Shown here: positions 1-6,680 of the stretch, one piece after another
Layout: each line of letters opens with the position of its first letter
Position numbering within the stretch: the stretch's first letter is position 1
Source of the DNA: Leptospirillum sp.
Lineage (GTDB): Bacteria; Nitrospirota; Leptospirillia; Leptospirillales; Leptospirillaceae
DNA length: 11,745 nt
NCBI GenBank assembly: GCA_027346125.1
Contig: DAIEST010000061.1
Span: 1-11,745, forward strand
Direction: 5' to 3'
Translations under genes and position numbers: made by a program
The notes under the pieces: model-generated
The model's database searches: none
Seen by the model: the letters and a program-made list of their open reading frames with translations, nothing else
Told to the model about the DNA's origin: nothing

Positions 1-285
1 GGAAAGAGATTTTCGCTCCCGAATGCCCGTATTATGATTCATCAGCCAATGGGTGGCGTTCAGGGCCAGGCGACTGAAATCGAGATTCATGCCCGGGAGA
101 TCCTGAAAATGCGGGAGCACCTCAACGGCATTCTTGCAAAACACACGCGGCAGCCCATCGATAAGGTGTCTCTGGATACGGACCGGGACTACTTTCTTTC
201 GGCGGAAGATGCCAAGGCATATGGTCTGGTGGATTCGGTGATCTCCATCCATCGGGGTCCGGATGGAGCTCCACCAAAGGCATAG
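1..285 (+). CDS. clpP: ATP-dependent Clp protease proteolytic subunit ClpP, C-terminal part
   Basis: This is the serine peptidase core of the ClpXP/ClpAP machine, which forms stacked heptameric rings that degrade unfolded and tagged proteins in the cytoplasm. The frame is open from base 1, so the 5' end and the catalytic serine lie outside the window; 94 residues are visible. The family signature MIHQP is present with the catalytic histidine at visible residue 14. The catalytic aspartate falls in DTDRDYF at visible residue 63, and this His-to-Asp spacing of 49 equals that of E. coli ClpP (H122/D171). The stretch GQATEIEIHAREIL is also typical. The stop is TAG at 283-285, 37 bases before the clpX start, so the pair is very likely co-transcribed. 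Identification is close to certain; only completeness is unknown. Confidence 0.97.
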   Translation, partial: GKRFSLPNARIMIHQPMGGVQGQATEIEIHAREILKMREHLNGILAKHTRQPIDKVSLDTDRDYFLSAEDAKAYGLVDSVISIHRGPDGAPPKA

Positions 286-322
286 TGGTGCGTTTTTCAA
301 TCGTGAGGACGGGAGAACTCTA

Positions 323-1603
323 ATGGCAGGTCGAGAGCGCAAGGATAAGGGTGATAATACGGTACGGTGCTCGTTTTGCGGAAAGACTCGCGAAGATGTC
401 CGGCGCATGGTATCGGGACCAGGAGTCTTCATCTGTGACGAATGCGTGGAACAGTGTTCGTCGATTATTTCGGAAACGTGGGAAGACGAACGGGAACTCT
501 CCGCGAGTCCGGCACTGAAACCGGCTGAAATCAACCGGATTCTCGATCAGTATGTCGTGGGTCAGGAGAAAGCCAAGAAGGTTCTTTCCGTCGCGGTCTA
601 CAACCATTACAAGCGGATCAATGCCAATCAGGTTTCCGACGATGTCGAACTGCAGAAGGGCAACATACTGGTCATTGGTCCGACCGGTACGGGCAAGACC
701 TTGCTTGCCCAGACCCTTGCCCGGATTCTCGAGGTGCCGTTTGCGATTGCCGACGCGACGACTCTGACGGAAGCGGGGTATGTCGGGGAAGACGTAGAGA
801 ACATCATCCTGAAGCTTCTGCAGTCCGCAGATTACGATGTCGAAAAGGCCGAGCGCGGGATCGTCTATATTGACGAGATCGACAAGATCAGCCGGAAATC
901 CGAGAACCCCTCGATTACCCGGGATGTCTCGGGGGAAGGGGTGCAGCAGGCACTCCTCAAGCTTGTCGAGGGAACCGTCGCCAATGTGCCGCCTCAGGGT
1001 GGCCGCAAACACCCCCACCAGGAATTCATTCAGGTGGATACGACGAATATTCTGTTCATTTGCGGTGGAGCGTTCATCGGTCTGGACAATATCGTCGGCC
1101 AGCGGATCTCCAGCAAGAACCTGGGATTCGGGGCGGAGATCCGGACTCCGGAGGACCGGAAACGGACTGGGGAGCTTCTGGGAAAGGTCCGTCCGGACGA
1201 TTTGCTGAAATACGGATTGATCCCGGAATTTGTCGGTCGTTTCCCGGTGATGGCCGTTCTGGACGACCTCGACGAGGAAGCGTTCTACCGGATTCTGACT
1301 GAGCCCAAGAATGCGCTTGTCAAGCAGTTCGAGAAGCTGTTTTCTCTGGAGAAGGTTCGCCTTAAACTGACGGAAGGTGCATTGAAAGCCATTGCGCACA
1401 AGGCGTTTGTCCAGCGGACTGGCGCGAGGGGACTCCGGTCAATCCTCGAGGAAGTCATGCTGGACCTGATGTATGAAATTCCGTCGGTCCAGAATGTTCT
1501 GGAGGTTTTGGTGACTGAAGAGACGATCAATGAGCATCAGCCGCCTCGTGTGGTCCGGATGGACTCTCCGAAGAAAGAATCGGAGCCACCGCTTTCTGCC
1601 TGA
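323..1603 (+). CDS. clpX: ATP-dependent Clp protease ATP-binding subunit ClpX
   Basis: Hexameric AAA+ unfoldase that recognises substrates, unfolds them and threads them into ClpP. The product is 426 aa, the normal length. Domains in order: an N-terminal C4 zinc domain (C16, C19, C38, C41), the Walker A motif GPTGTGKT at 119-126, the pore loop GYVGED at 152-157, Walker B IVYIDEID at 180-187, the ClpP-docking tripeptide LGF at 267-269 (IGF in E. coli), and the sensor-2 region RTGARGLR from 365. I chose ATG 323 because the zinc domain begins 15 residues later as in homologues and a GGGAG ribosome-binding site sits at 311-315. An in-frame start at 263 would lie inside clpP and add 20 unrelated residues. 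The gene ends only 11 bases from the stop of the convergent gene on the other strand. Confidence 0.98.
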   Translation: MAGRERKDKGDNTVRCSFCGKTREDVRRMVSGPGVFICDECVEQCSSIISETWEDERELSASPALKPAEINRILDQYVVGQEKAKKVLSVAVYNHYKRINANQVSDDVELQKGNILVIGPTGTGKTLLAQTLARILEVPFAIADATTLTEAGYVGEDVENIILKLLQSADYDVEKAERGIVYIDEIDKISRKSENPSITRDVSGEGVQQALLKLVEGTVANVPPQGGRKHPHQEFIQVDTTNILFICGGAFIGLDNIVGQRISSKNLGFGAEIRTPEDRKRTGELLGKVRPDDLLKYGLIPEFVGRFPVMAVLDDLDEEAFYRILTEPKNALVKQFEKLFSLEKVRLKLTEGALKAIAHKAFVQRTGARGLRSILEEVMLDLMYEIPSVQNVLEVLVTEETINEHQPPRVVRMDSPKKESEPPLSA

Positions 1604-1614
1604 AGCGGTCGGGA

Positions 1615-2271
1615 TCAGGAGTGAGCCGCGGCAGGGTTCGGGGAAGGGATCTTGACGGCCTTGAAGAGGATCGGCTTGATTGTTTTTCCGTTGACGCCGA
1701 GTTGGGTGAGACGGATTCCGAATGAGTCCGGAAATCCCTGGATATGCGGGAAGGCAAGAATTCCTTCCCGCTCATAGCCTGGAAACAGCCGCGCTGCCGG
1801 CAGATAGGTCATCTTGACCTGTTTTCGCGTCTGGTTGATGCGGTTCATGGATGCGGGAGCCATTACGGTACCGAGAAGACCGGTTGTCAATGATTCGAGC
1901 AGTTCTTCCCGGTCAAAAGGGCGGTATACGTGCTTGTCCGGCATTTCCAGGAAGAAATCCATTGGCTGATAGTCCAGGTACTGCTTGCCGTTGTTTCTGA
2001 TGTGGACCAGGATCGTTGTATAGTCTGCATCCAGTGTGGGGCTGAAGTAGGGAGTGTCCGGACGGATGAACTCGAGATGGATCGTCAGTCCGTTGAATGA
2101 GCGGGTTTCCGGTTCGAACCGGTATGTTGCCGATTCGTTTTTGAGACTCTTGAGATAAAACAGCCCCGCCAACCTACTGAAGGCCGAAATTCCCACCAAA
2201 GCCAGGATCAGTATTACCAGACCCCACTGCCCCCATTTTCGGGGGAGAGACAAGGACTTTTTTTCAGACAT
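1615..2271 (-). CDS. Hypothetical membrane-anchored protein, predicted beta-rich extracytoplasmic domain
   Basis: I do not recognise this 218-aa protein. It has a basic N-terminus (MSEKKSLSLPRK) followed by one hydrophobic helix at about residues 16-32, so it is probably anchored in the inner membrane with the rest outside the cytoplasm. There is no lipobox and no clear signal-peptidase I site. The remainder alternates in beta-strand style, and a stretch at about 85-110 (ILVHIRNNGKQYLDYQPMDFFLEM) resembles Ig-like sandwich domains of the DUF4352 kind, where a conserved N-N-G turn separates strands; this is a weak resemblance. The start is ATG at 2269-2271 with only a poor GAGAG ribosome-binding site three bases away. 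It is convergent with clpX and divergent from the lipoprotein gene, so it is probably a monocistronic unit. Its frame is open throughout, with no better frame on the other strand. Confidence 0.75.
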   Translation of the reverse strand: MSEKKSLSLPRKWGQWGLVILILALVGISAFSRLAGLFYLKSLKNESATYRFEPETRSFNGLTIHLEFIRPDTPYFSPTLDADYTTILVHIRNNGKQYLDYQPMDFFLEMPDKHVYRPFDREELLESLTTGLLGTVMAPASMNRINQTRKQVKMTYLPAARLFPGYEREGILAFPHIQGFPDSFGIRLTQLGVNGKTIKPILFKAVKIPSPNPAAAHS

Positions 2272-2312
2272 GGGCTCTCGTCACATGAACGTGGAACTGT
2301 TGATTTGCAGGG

Positions 2313-2340
2313 TTGTCACTTTAGGCCGGCATTGTATCAT
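2313..2340 (+). promoter_or_regulatory. Predicted sigma70 promoter for the lipoprotein-pgsA-DUF512-ispE unit
   Basis: A TTGTCA -35 element (2313-2318, 5/6 match) is followed by a 16-base spacer and a TATCAT -10 element (2335-2340, 5/6 match). The predicted start of transcription is near 2347. It lies in the divergent gap between two gene starts, where a promoter is expected. If real, it places the ATG at 2339 upstream of the transcript's 5' end. Confidence 0.5.
2331..2339 (-). promoter_or_regulatory. Predicted extended -10 promoter for the minus-strand membrane protein gene
   Basis: Read on the minus strand these bases are TGATACAAT, an extended -10 element (TG-n-TACAAT, 5/6 match in the hexamer). 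The predicted transcript start is near 2324, giving a leader of about 50 bases. No good -35 element is seen, which extended -10 promoters tolerate. It physically overlaps the -10 element of the plus-strand promoter. Confidence 0.35.
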
Positions 2341-3682
2341 GGTTTTGAAAGGATGCGACATCAGGACTCTTTTTTTCCGGATCTGCCTTGTCTGTGTGCT
2401 GGTTTCTTCCGGATGCGCGCGGACGCCTGTTCATGTTCCACGTTTCTCGGGGACGGGGGTTTTTGACGGAATACTGGATCCCGACCATGTTTTGGTGGAA
2501 GGGGCAGTGTGGAGCCGATTCATTGGAGACCGTCTGGTGGATGCCTCAAAGAATCCGGATCTTCTCTACGGGGCCCGTCTGGAACAGAAAGTAGCCCGTT
2601 CTTCGGGGATCCTTCATCCTGTTCCCTGCCTGGACGTCCATTGTGCACTTGACCGTGCACGGCTTCTGGGCGCGCGCTTTCTGATCACTGCCTCTATTCG
2701 CAGGGTAGTCTCCGGACACGATCGATTGACGATGAACCTCTGGTCTGTGCAGCCATCCGCTAAGCTTTTTCAGACGATGAGTCGCGGGGTCACTCCGGAC
2801 TGGAGAAACCCTCATGCCTTTGCATCCTTCCTCCAGAAGATCGCCTCCGATTTTCTTCAGCCCGGCGTGATTATGAATGGGGCACATGGGCTGGGTCCGG
2901 AAAAGGACCCCGGACGTTCGCTGGAACGATACCTGGACAAGGGGCAAGTGGATCAGGCCTTGAGGTTGGGGCAACAATTGGCAAGCTCTTCAGTGCTGGG
3001 GGGAAAGAGCGCCTTTTTCAACCTTGAATACCTGAGAACGCTGCGGGCGGCGGGAAGGATATCTCTGGCAAGGAAACTGGTCGCCGTTGTCATGGATCAC
3101 GGATCTGTCAACGGAGATTTTGTTCTGGAAGCCGCAAATATGGAAAAGCTGGAAGGGCATCCGGAAAAGGTCAGAGATCTTTATTACCAGGGATTGCTCC
3201 GTCTTCCGGACGATGGACATCTTTGGTCGGAAGTCATGGAAGACCGGCTCTGGAAGGGGCATCCTCGACAGGCGCTGTTCCTGGTCAGACGCTATCGCCG
3301 GAAGCATCCGGGGAAGCTCGGTGACAGGATGGCCGGTGTCATTTATGCGGCCTATGTCATGAGCGGTCAGTCGGAAAAAGCGGATCGCTGGTGGCAAAAC
3401 GAGTTTGTGTCGATGCATCGGCGCCGTACGCTTCTGGTCCGCCATGCCTGGTTGTATCGGGCAGCAGAACAAGGTCGTCTGCGGGTGGTGCGCAAGAAAG
3501 CCCAGTCATGGATCTCTCAGGGTTTTGCCAGTGAGCCTATCTACCATGATTTGATGGTTGCCCTTGGCGGTATGGGGGAACCGATCGAAGAAGTAGAGGC
3601 CGGACGGCAAGCCATTCATGATGGGTATGCTTCTGCGTGGATACGGAAACAGGTCAAAGCCCTTGAGTCAAAGGGGTATTAG
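2339..3682 (+). CDS. Putative outer-membrane lipoprotein with TPR-like C-terminal region
   Basis: Unrecognised protein of 447 aa if started at ATG 2339. It begins with a lipoprotein signal peptide: a hydrophobic core around LFFRICLVCVLV and lipobox VSSGC with the lipidated cysteine at residue 26. Residue +2 is Ala, which does not suggest inner-membrane retention. Residues about 40-150 contain CLDVHCALDRARLLGARFLITASI (C97, C102), a pattern seen in TolB-N-like or stress-lipoprotein domains that begin 'C..(x)CA...AR.LGA..ll.gsI'. From about 185 to the end it is alpha-helical, with repeated A/L/G patterns suggesting degenerate TPR repeats. The stop TAG shares its last base with the pgsA GTG, implying translational coupling. 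The start is uncertain: the best promoter overlaps ATG 2339, and an ATC at 2360 has a better AAAGGA site (2348-2353) and a compact MRTLFF signal peptide. Probably a cell-envelope scaffold; function not known. Confidence 0.8.
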   Translation: MVLKGCDIRTLFFRICLVCVLVSSGCARTPVHVPRFSGTGVFDGILDPDHVLVEGAVWSRFIGDRLVDASKNPDLLYGARLEQKVARSSGILHPVPCLDVHCALDRARLLGARFLITASIRRVVSGHDRLTMNLWSVQPSAKLFQTMSRGVTPDWRNPHAFASFLQKIASDFLQPGVIMNGAHGLGPEKDPGRSLERYLDKGQVDQALRLGQQLASSSVLGGKSAFFNLEYLRTLRAAGRISLARKLVAVVMDHGSVNGDFVLEAANMEKLEGHPEKVRDLYYQGLLRLPDDGHLWSEVMEDRLWKGHPRQALFLVRRYRRKHPGKLGDRMAGVIYAAYVMSGQSEKADRWWQNEFVSMHRRRTLLVRHAWLYRAAEQGRLRVVRKKAQSWISQGFASEPIYHDLMVALGGMGEPIEEVEAGRQAIHDGYASAWIRKQVKALESKGY

Positions 3683-4233
3683 TGTTGTTATCCGGTCTCA
3701 ATATACCGAATTCCCTGACTCTTCTCAGAATTCTCCTGACTCCGCTGTTTGTAGGGATTGTTTTGTACAATCATTACAGGCTGGCATTCTGGACATTCGT
3801 GGCCGGTGGAGTTTCCGATGCTCTGGACGGGGCGATCGCCAGGCTTTTGAACCAGAGAACCTCCATGGGAACCCTTCTGGATCCGATTGCGGACAAAATT
3901 TTTCTCTCTTCGGCCGTTACGGTTGTTGCAATCATGGGAATGGTTCCGGCCTGGATCGCGATTGCCCTTGTCAGTCGGGATATCATCGTGATTTCGGGTG
4001 TTGTTCTGCTGAAATGGGTGGATACGCCCATTCCCATCCGGCCGCATCTCTGGGGAAAGCTGACAACGCTATCCGAAATCTTTTATCTGTTTCTCGTATT
4101 GTTGCGCCAGTCCGGATATGCCCATCCAGGGCGACTGGATCTGGTCGGCGTCCTGACCGTTTTACTGGCTGTCGTGTCGGGTGTTTTCTATGTTGTGCAA
4201 GGATTGAGCTGGTTTCAAAAATATAAGAGTTGA
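3682..4233 (+). CDS. pgsA: CDP-alcohol phosphatidyltransferase, probably CDP-diacylglycerol--glycerol-3-phosphate 3-phosphatidyltransferase
   Basis: Inner-membrane enzyme of phospholipid synthesis; PgsA makes phosphatidylglycerol phosphate from CDP-diacylglycerol and glycerol-3-phosphate. The 183-aa product has the full family motif D-x2-D-G-x2-A-R-x8-G-x3-D-x3-D: D46, D49, G50, A53, R54, G63, D67, D71, which binds the metal and CDP moiety. The N-terminal NIPNSLTLLRILLTP is characteristic of PgsA. The rest is a series of hydrophobic segments, as expected for a six-helix membrane protein. The start is GTG 3682, overlapping the previous stop by one base, with an AAGGGG ribosome-binding site at 3671-3676. 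Sequence motifs alone cannot exclude a CMP-forming cardiolipin synthase or other acceptor specificity, so the family is sure but the exact substrate is inferred. Confidence 0.85.
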   Translation: MLLSGLNIPNSLTLLRILLTPLFVGIVLYNHYRLAFWTFVAGGVSDALDGAIARLLNQRTSMGTLLDPIADKIFLSSAVTVVAIMGMVPAWIAIALVSRDIIVISGVVLLKWVDTPIPIRPHLWGKLTTLSEIFYLFLVLLRQSGYAHPGRLDLVGVLTVLLAVVSGVFYVVQGLSWFQKYKS

Positions 4234-4246
4234 AAGGGCCCTTCTC

Positions 4247-5638
4247 ATGGGACAGGGATTGATCATCAAGGAAGTTCTCCCCGGTTCTCTGGCGGATGAA
4301 GCCGGAATCAGGACGGGGCAGCGGATTGTCTCCATCAACGGAAACAAGCTGCTGGATCTGATTGATTTGGAGTTTTACCAGGCGGATGGCGATATTGTCG
4401 TTATGCTGGAATGCGATCAGGACGGGATCTTTGAGATAGACTTTGAAAAAGATCCGGATGAACGGCTCGGGATCGTGCTCGATCCGCCTCCTATCCGACG
4501 TTGTCCGAACGACTGCGATTTCTGTTTTGTGGATCAGATGCCTCCCGGTCAACGGCAGTCCCTCTATATCCGCGATGAAGACTATCGATACAGTTTCATG
4601 TATGGGAATTTCATCACGCTGACAAATCTGTCCGAACGGGATTATCAGCGGATTCTCTCGCAGAGGCTTTCCCCTCTCTACATTTCGGTTCACGCAACAG
4701 ATCCGGCGGTACGCAAGAGGCTTCTGCGCAACGAACGGGCTCCCGACATCCTTGACCGGATCGATCACCTCGTGAATGGGGGGATCCGGCTTCAAACCCA
4801 GATCGTTGTGACGCCCGGCATTAATGACGGAGAGGTTCTGGACCGATCGGTAAAAGAGTTGTCAGCGCGTTACCCGGGTGTGTCGTCGCTTGCGATTGTT
4901 CCGGTCGGATTGACCCAGCATCGTTCCAATCTTCCCTCCATTGATCTGATCGGACCGGATTTCGCCCGGAAGATGCTGGGGGTGATCGAGCGTTATCAAA
5001 GGCCATTTATCGAGAAATGGGATGACCCGTTTGTCTATCCGGCCGATGAATGGTACGTCATTGCGGGCAAGTCGTTTCCTGCCCTCAAGCGGTATGGCTC
5101 TCTTCCCCAGCTCGGAAATGGCGTAGGGATGGTTTCCCTGTTCCAGACACAATGGAGGCAGAAACTGTCCCGAAACCGTCAGGACTTGTTGTCCCTGCGA
5201 GGAATGGACACGGCGGACGCTCCTCCTTGCCTGGCTCTTGTAACCGGGACGGCATTCAAGCCTTATCTTGTGAAACTTGTCGCCCTGCTGGAAGAGAAGT
5301 TTCCTGGCTGGGGGGGAGGAATCAGGGTCGTTCCGGTTGAGAACCGTTTGTTCGGTTCTTCTGTGACTGTTGCGGGACTTCTGGGAGGGGGCGATATCCT
5401 GTCGGCCATCCAGAACGAGTCCTTGCCCTACGGTTCATGGGTTCTTATTCCGGATGTTGCCGTTCGGGCAGACTCCGATGTCTTGATTGATGATCATTCC
5501 ATTTCTTCTCTTTCTCAGGCAACGGGTTATCCTGTTTTCCAGGTTCCCTCCGAAGCTTCGGGTTTCTGGGACTGGCTATTGGAAAATCTGCCGTCCGCAG
5601 AGCATTCTTCCGCCAGCGTGAAGGCAGCAGCCAGGTGA
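4247..5638 (+). CDS. PDZ / radical SAM / DUF512 domain protein
   Basis: A 463-aa protein of a conserved but functionally uncharacterised family. Residues about 3-55 are a PDZ-like domain (IIKEVLPGSLADEAGIRTGQRIVSING). The CPNDCDFC motif gives C86, C90, C93, the CX3CX2C cluster ligand set of radical SAM enzymes, followed by FVDQMP, which is typical of the family. Then comes a TIM-barrel-like region with ISVHATDPAVRKRLL. From about 270 to the end is the DUF512 region, including LVTGTAFKPYLVKL, NRLFGSSVTVAGLLGGGDIL and VLIPDVAVRADSDVLIDD. It likely binds a [4Fe-4S] cluster and S-adenosylmethionine; the substrate is unknown. Related proteins occur in Clostridia and in cyanobacteria. The start is ATG 4247 with AAAGGG at 4233-4238, 13 bases after pgsA. 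Its stop overlaps the ispE start by four bases (GTGA), so it belongs to this operon. Confidence 0.9.
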   Translation: MGQGLIIKEVLPGSLADEAGIRTGQRIVSINGNKLLDLIDLEFYQADGDIVVMLECDQDGIFEIDFEKDPDERLGIVLDPPPIRRCPNDCDFCFVDQMPPGQRQSLYIRDEDYRYSFMYGNFITLTNLSERDYQRILSQRLSPLYISVHATDPAVRKRLLRNERAPDILDRIDHLVNGGIRLQTQIVVTPGINDGEVLDRSVKELSARYPGVSSLAIVPVGLTQHRSNLPSIDLIGPDFARKMLGVIERYQRPFIEKWDDPFVYPADEWYVIAGKSFPALKRYGSLPQLGNGVGMVSLFQTQWRQKLSRNRQDLLSLRGMDTADAPPCLALVTGTAFKPYLVKLVALLEEKFPGWGGGIRVVPVENRLFGSSVTVAGLLGGGDILSAIQNESLPYGSWVLIPDVAVRADSDVLIDDHSISSLSQATGYPVFQVPSEASGFWDWLLENLPSAEHSSASVKAAAR

Positions 5639-6552
5639 ATCACCTGCTCCTGGAAACGCCAGCCAAGGTAAACCTGTTTTTGCGCATACAGGGCAAACGT
5701 CCGGACGGATATCATGAACTTCTGACGGAAATGGTCATGATTTCCCTGACCGACCGTCTGGAAGTCCGGAAAAATACCGGATCGGAAGGGGACAGTCTGA
5801 GCCTTTCGGGAAGGCCTGTTGACGGTGATCTGTCCGATAATCTTGTCCTTCGGGCTGTCCGTCTCTTCCGGAGCGCCGTTTCGTCCGGAAGAGCCCTTGA
5901 AGGAGACGCGCCATCGTCTTTCCACATCAATCTCGAGAAGAGAATTCCTGTCGGTGCCGGGTTGGGTGGAGGGTCATCCAACGCTGCCGGAACTTTGTGG
6001 GCAATCAATCAGCTTGAGGGTTCCCCTCTGTCGCCAGGGACTCTCATGGAACTTGCCGGGAGCCTGGGAAGCGATGTCCCTTTTTTCCTGGGGACGGCTC
6101 ATGCAGTCGGGTCGGGTCGGGGCGAACGGCTCCATCCGCTGCCTCCGTTTCCGGTTCGGACCATCCTGCTGTGGAATCCGGGAATCACGCTTCAGACTGC
6201 GGAAGTCTATCGTCGACTGGAAGCCCCATTATCGAATTCATTGACAGATTCGGAAACTACCCATAGAATTAATAGTCTTTTGTCAAAAGACGAACGTCAG
6301 AACGATCTTGAGCCGGTTGCGGTGGCTTTGCACCCGGTTGTGGGTGTTGCGAAGAAGTTGCTCGGGTCTGCTGGTGCGAGTGAGACATTGATGAGCGGGT
6401 CGGGGCCGAGCGTGTTTTCTTTTTTTAGCGAACGCGCTGAAGCCGAACGGGCCAGAACAACGATTCTGGAGCGTCTTGGCGGATGGGCAGGGGTTTTCGA
6501 AACCTTGCAGTCATCTCCGATCAGACATCGGGTCTCAGCGGAAAACAGGTAA
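5635..6552 (+). CDS. ispE: 4-diphosphocytidyl-2-C-methyl-D-erythritol kinase IspE
   Basis: GHMP-family kinase of the MEP pathway; it phosphorylates the 2-hydroxyl of CDP-methylerythritol with ATP on the way to isoprenoids. The product is 305 aa, slightly long for the family. Visible motifs are the substrate region PAKVNLFL (K11, N13), PDGYHEL, the ATP-binding glycine loop PVGAGLGGGSSNAA at 105-118, the catalytic aspartate in LGSDVPFFLG (D147), and the C-terminal GHMP motif TLMSGSGPSVF. The start is GTG 5635 inside the preceding stop (GTGA overlap) with GAAGG about ten bases upstream, indicating coupled translation. Around residues 200-220 the DNA becomes AT-rich with codons unusual for its neighbours (TTA, AGA, TCA, AAT); that stretch carries a promoter-like sequence. 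The stop codon ends one base before tRNA-Gln. Confidence 0.96.
   Translation: MNHLLLETPAKVNLFLRIQGKRPDGYHELLTEMVMISLTDRLEVRKNTGSEGDSLSLSGRPVDGDLSDNLVLRAVRLFRSAVSSGRALEGDAPSSFHINLEKRIPVGAGLGGGSSNAAGTLWAINQLEGSPLSPGTLMELAGSLGSDVPFFLGTAHAVGSGRGERLHPLPPFPVRTILLWNPGITLQTAEVYRRLEAPLSNSLTDSETTHRINSLLSKDERQNDLEPVAVALHPVVGVAKKLLGSAGASETLMSGSGPSVFSFFSERAEAERARTTILERLGGWAGVFETLQSSPIRHRVSAENR
6241..6269 (+). promoter_or_regulatory. Predicted strong sigma70 promoter inside ispE, driving tRNA-Gln and prs
   Basis: A perfect TTGACA -35 element (6241-6246), an ideal 17-base spacer and a TAGAAT -10 element (6264-6269, 5/6) give the best promoter match I found in the window. The predicted transcript start is near 6276, about 280 bases before the tRNA. 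It lies in a locally AT-rich part of the ispE coding sequence. Confidence 0.6.
6275..6291. repeat. Perfect 17-bp palindrome at the predicted transcript start
   Basis: GTCTTTT and AAAAGAC are exact inverted copies around a GTC centre. The element begins at the predicted +1 of the internal ispE promoter. It could be an operator for a dimeric repressor or a 5'-end RNA hairpin; the sequence alone does not decide. It matches no operator I can name with confidence. Confidence 0.5.
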
Positions 6553-6553
6553 C

Positions 6554-6628
6554 TGGGGCGTCGACAAGCGGCAAGTCACGAGATTTTGGATCTCGCATTC
6601 CCAGGTTCGAATCCTGGCGCCCCAGCCA
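6554..6628 (+). tRNA. tRNA-Gln (anticodon UUG), CCA encoded
   Basis: A full 75-base cloverleaf. The acceptor stem TGGGGCG (6554-6560) pairs exactly with CGCCCCA (6618-6624), followed by discriminator G and an encoded CCA at 6626-6628. The D-arm GAC/GTC starts at 6563. The anticodon stem CGAGA/TCTCG encloses loop TTTTGGA with anticodon TTG at 6586-6588. The T-arm CCAGG/CCTGG encloses TTCGAAT (6606-6612). It reads CAA, and CAG by wobble. Only one base separates it from the ispE stop, and prs follows 52 bases later, so processing by RNase P would cut the ispE-prs transcript here. The ispE/tRNA-Gln/prs order is known from other bacteria. Confidence 0.98.
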
Positions 6629-6680
6629 AACGAATGAGCGCCAGTCCCTCGGGACGGCTGAGTCTGCATGGAGTGTCCTG

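Noticed and set aside
320..1399. A 359-codon open frame on the minus strand opposite clpX
   Set aside because: It lies wholly against the unmistakable clpX coding sequence, has no recognisable domain, and its composition is what the reverse of clpX codons would give.
1599..1619. CCTGA/TCAGG inverted repeat at the clpX end as a bidirectional terminator
   Set aside because: Only five base pairs with an 11-base loop and no U-tract on either side.
3983..4795. A 270-codon minus-strand frame across pgsA and the DUF512 gene
   Set aside because: Spans two well-supported genes on the other strand and has no motifs.
6483..6680. N-terminal extension of prs upstream of GTG 6681
   Set aside because: The extra codons read through the end of ispE and the whole tRNA gene; homologous Prs proteins begin at the residues encoded from 6681, where a GGAG site is present.
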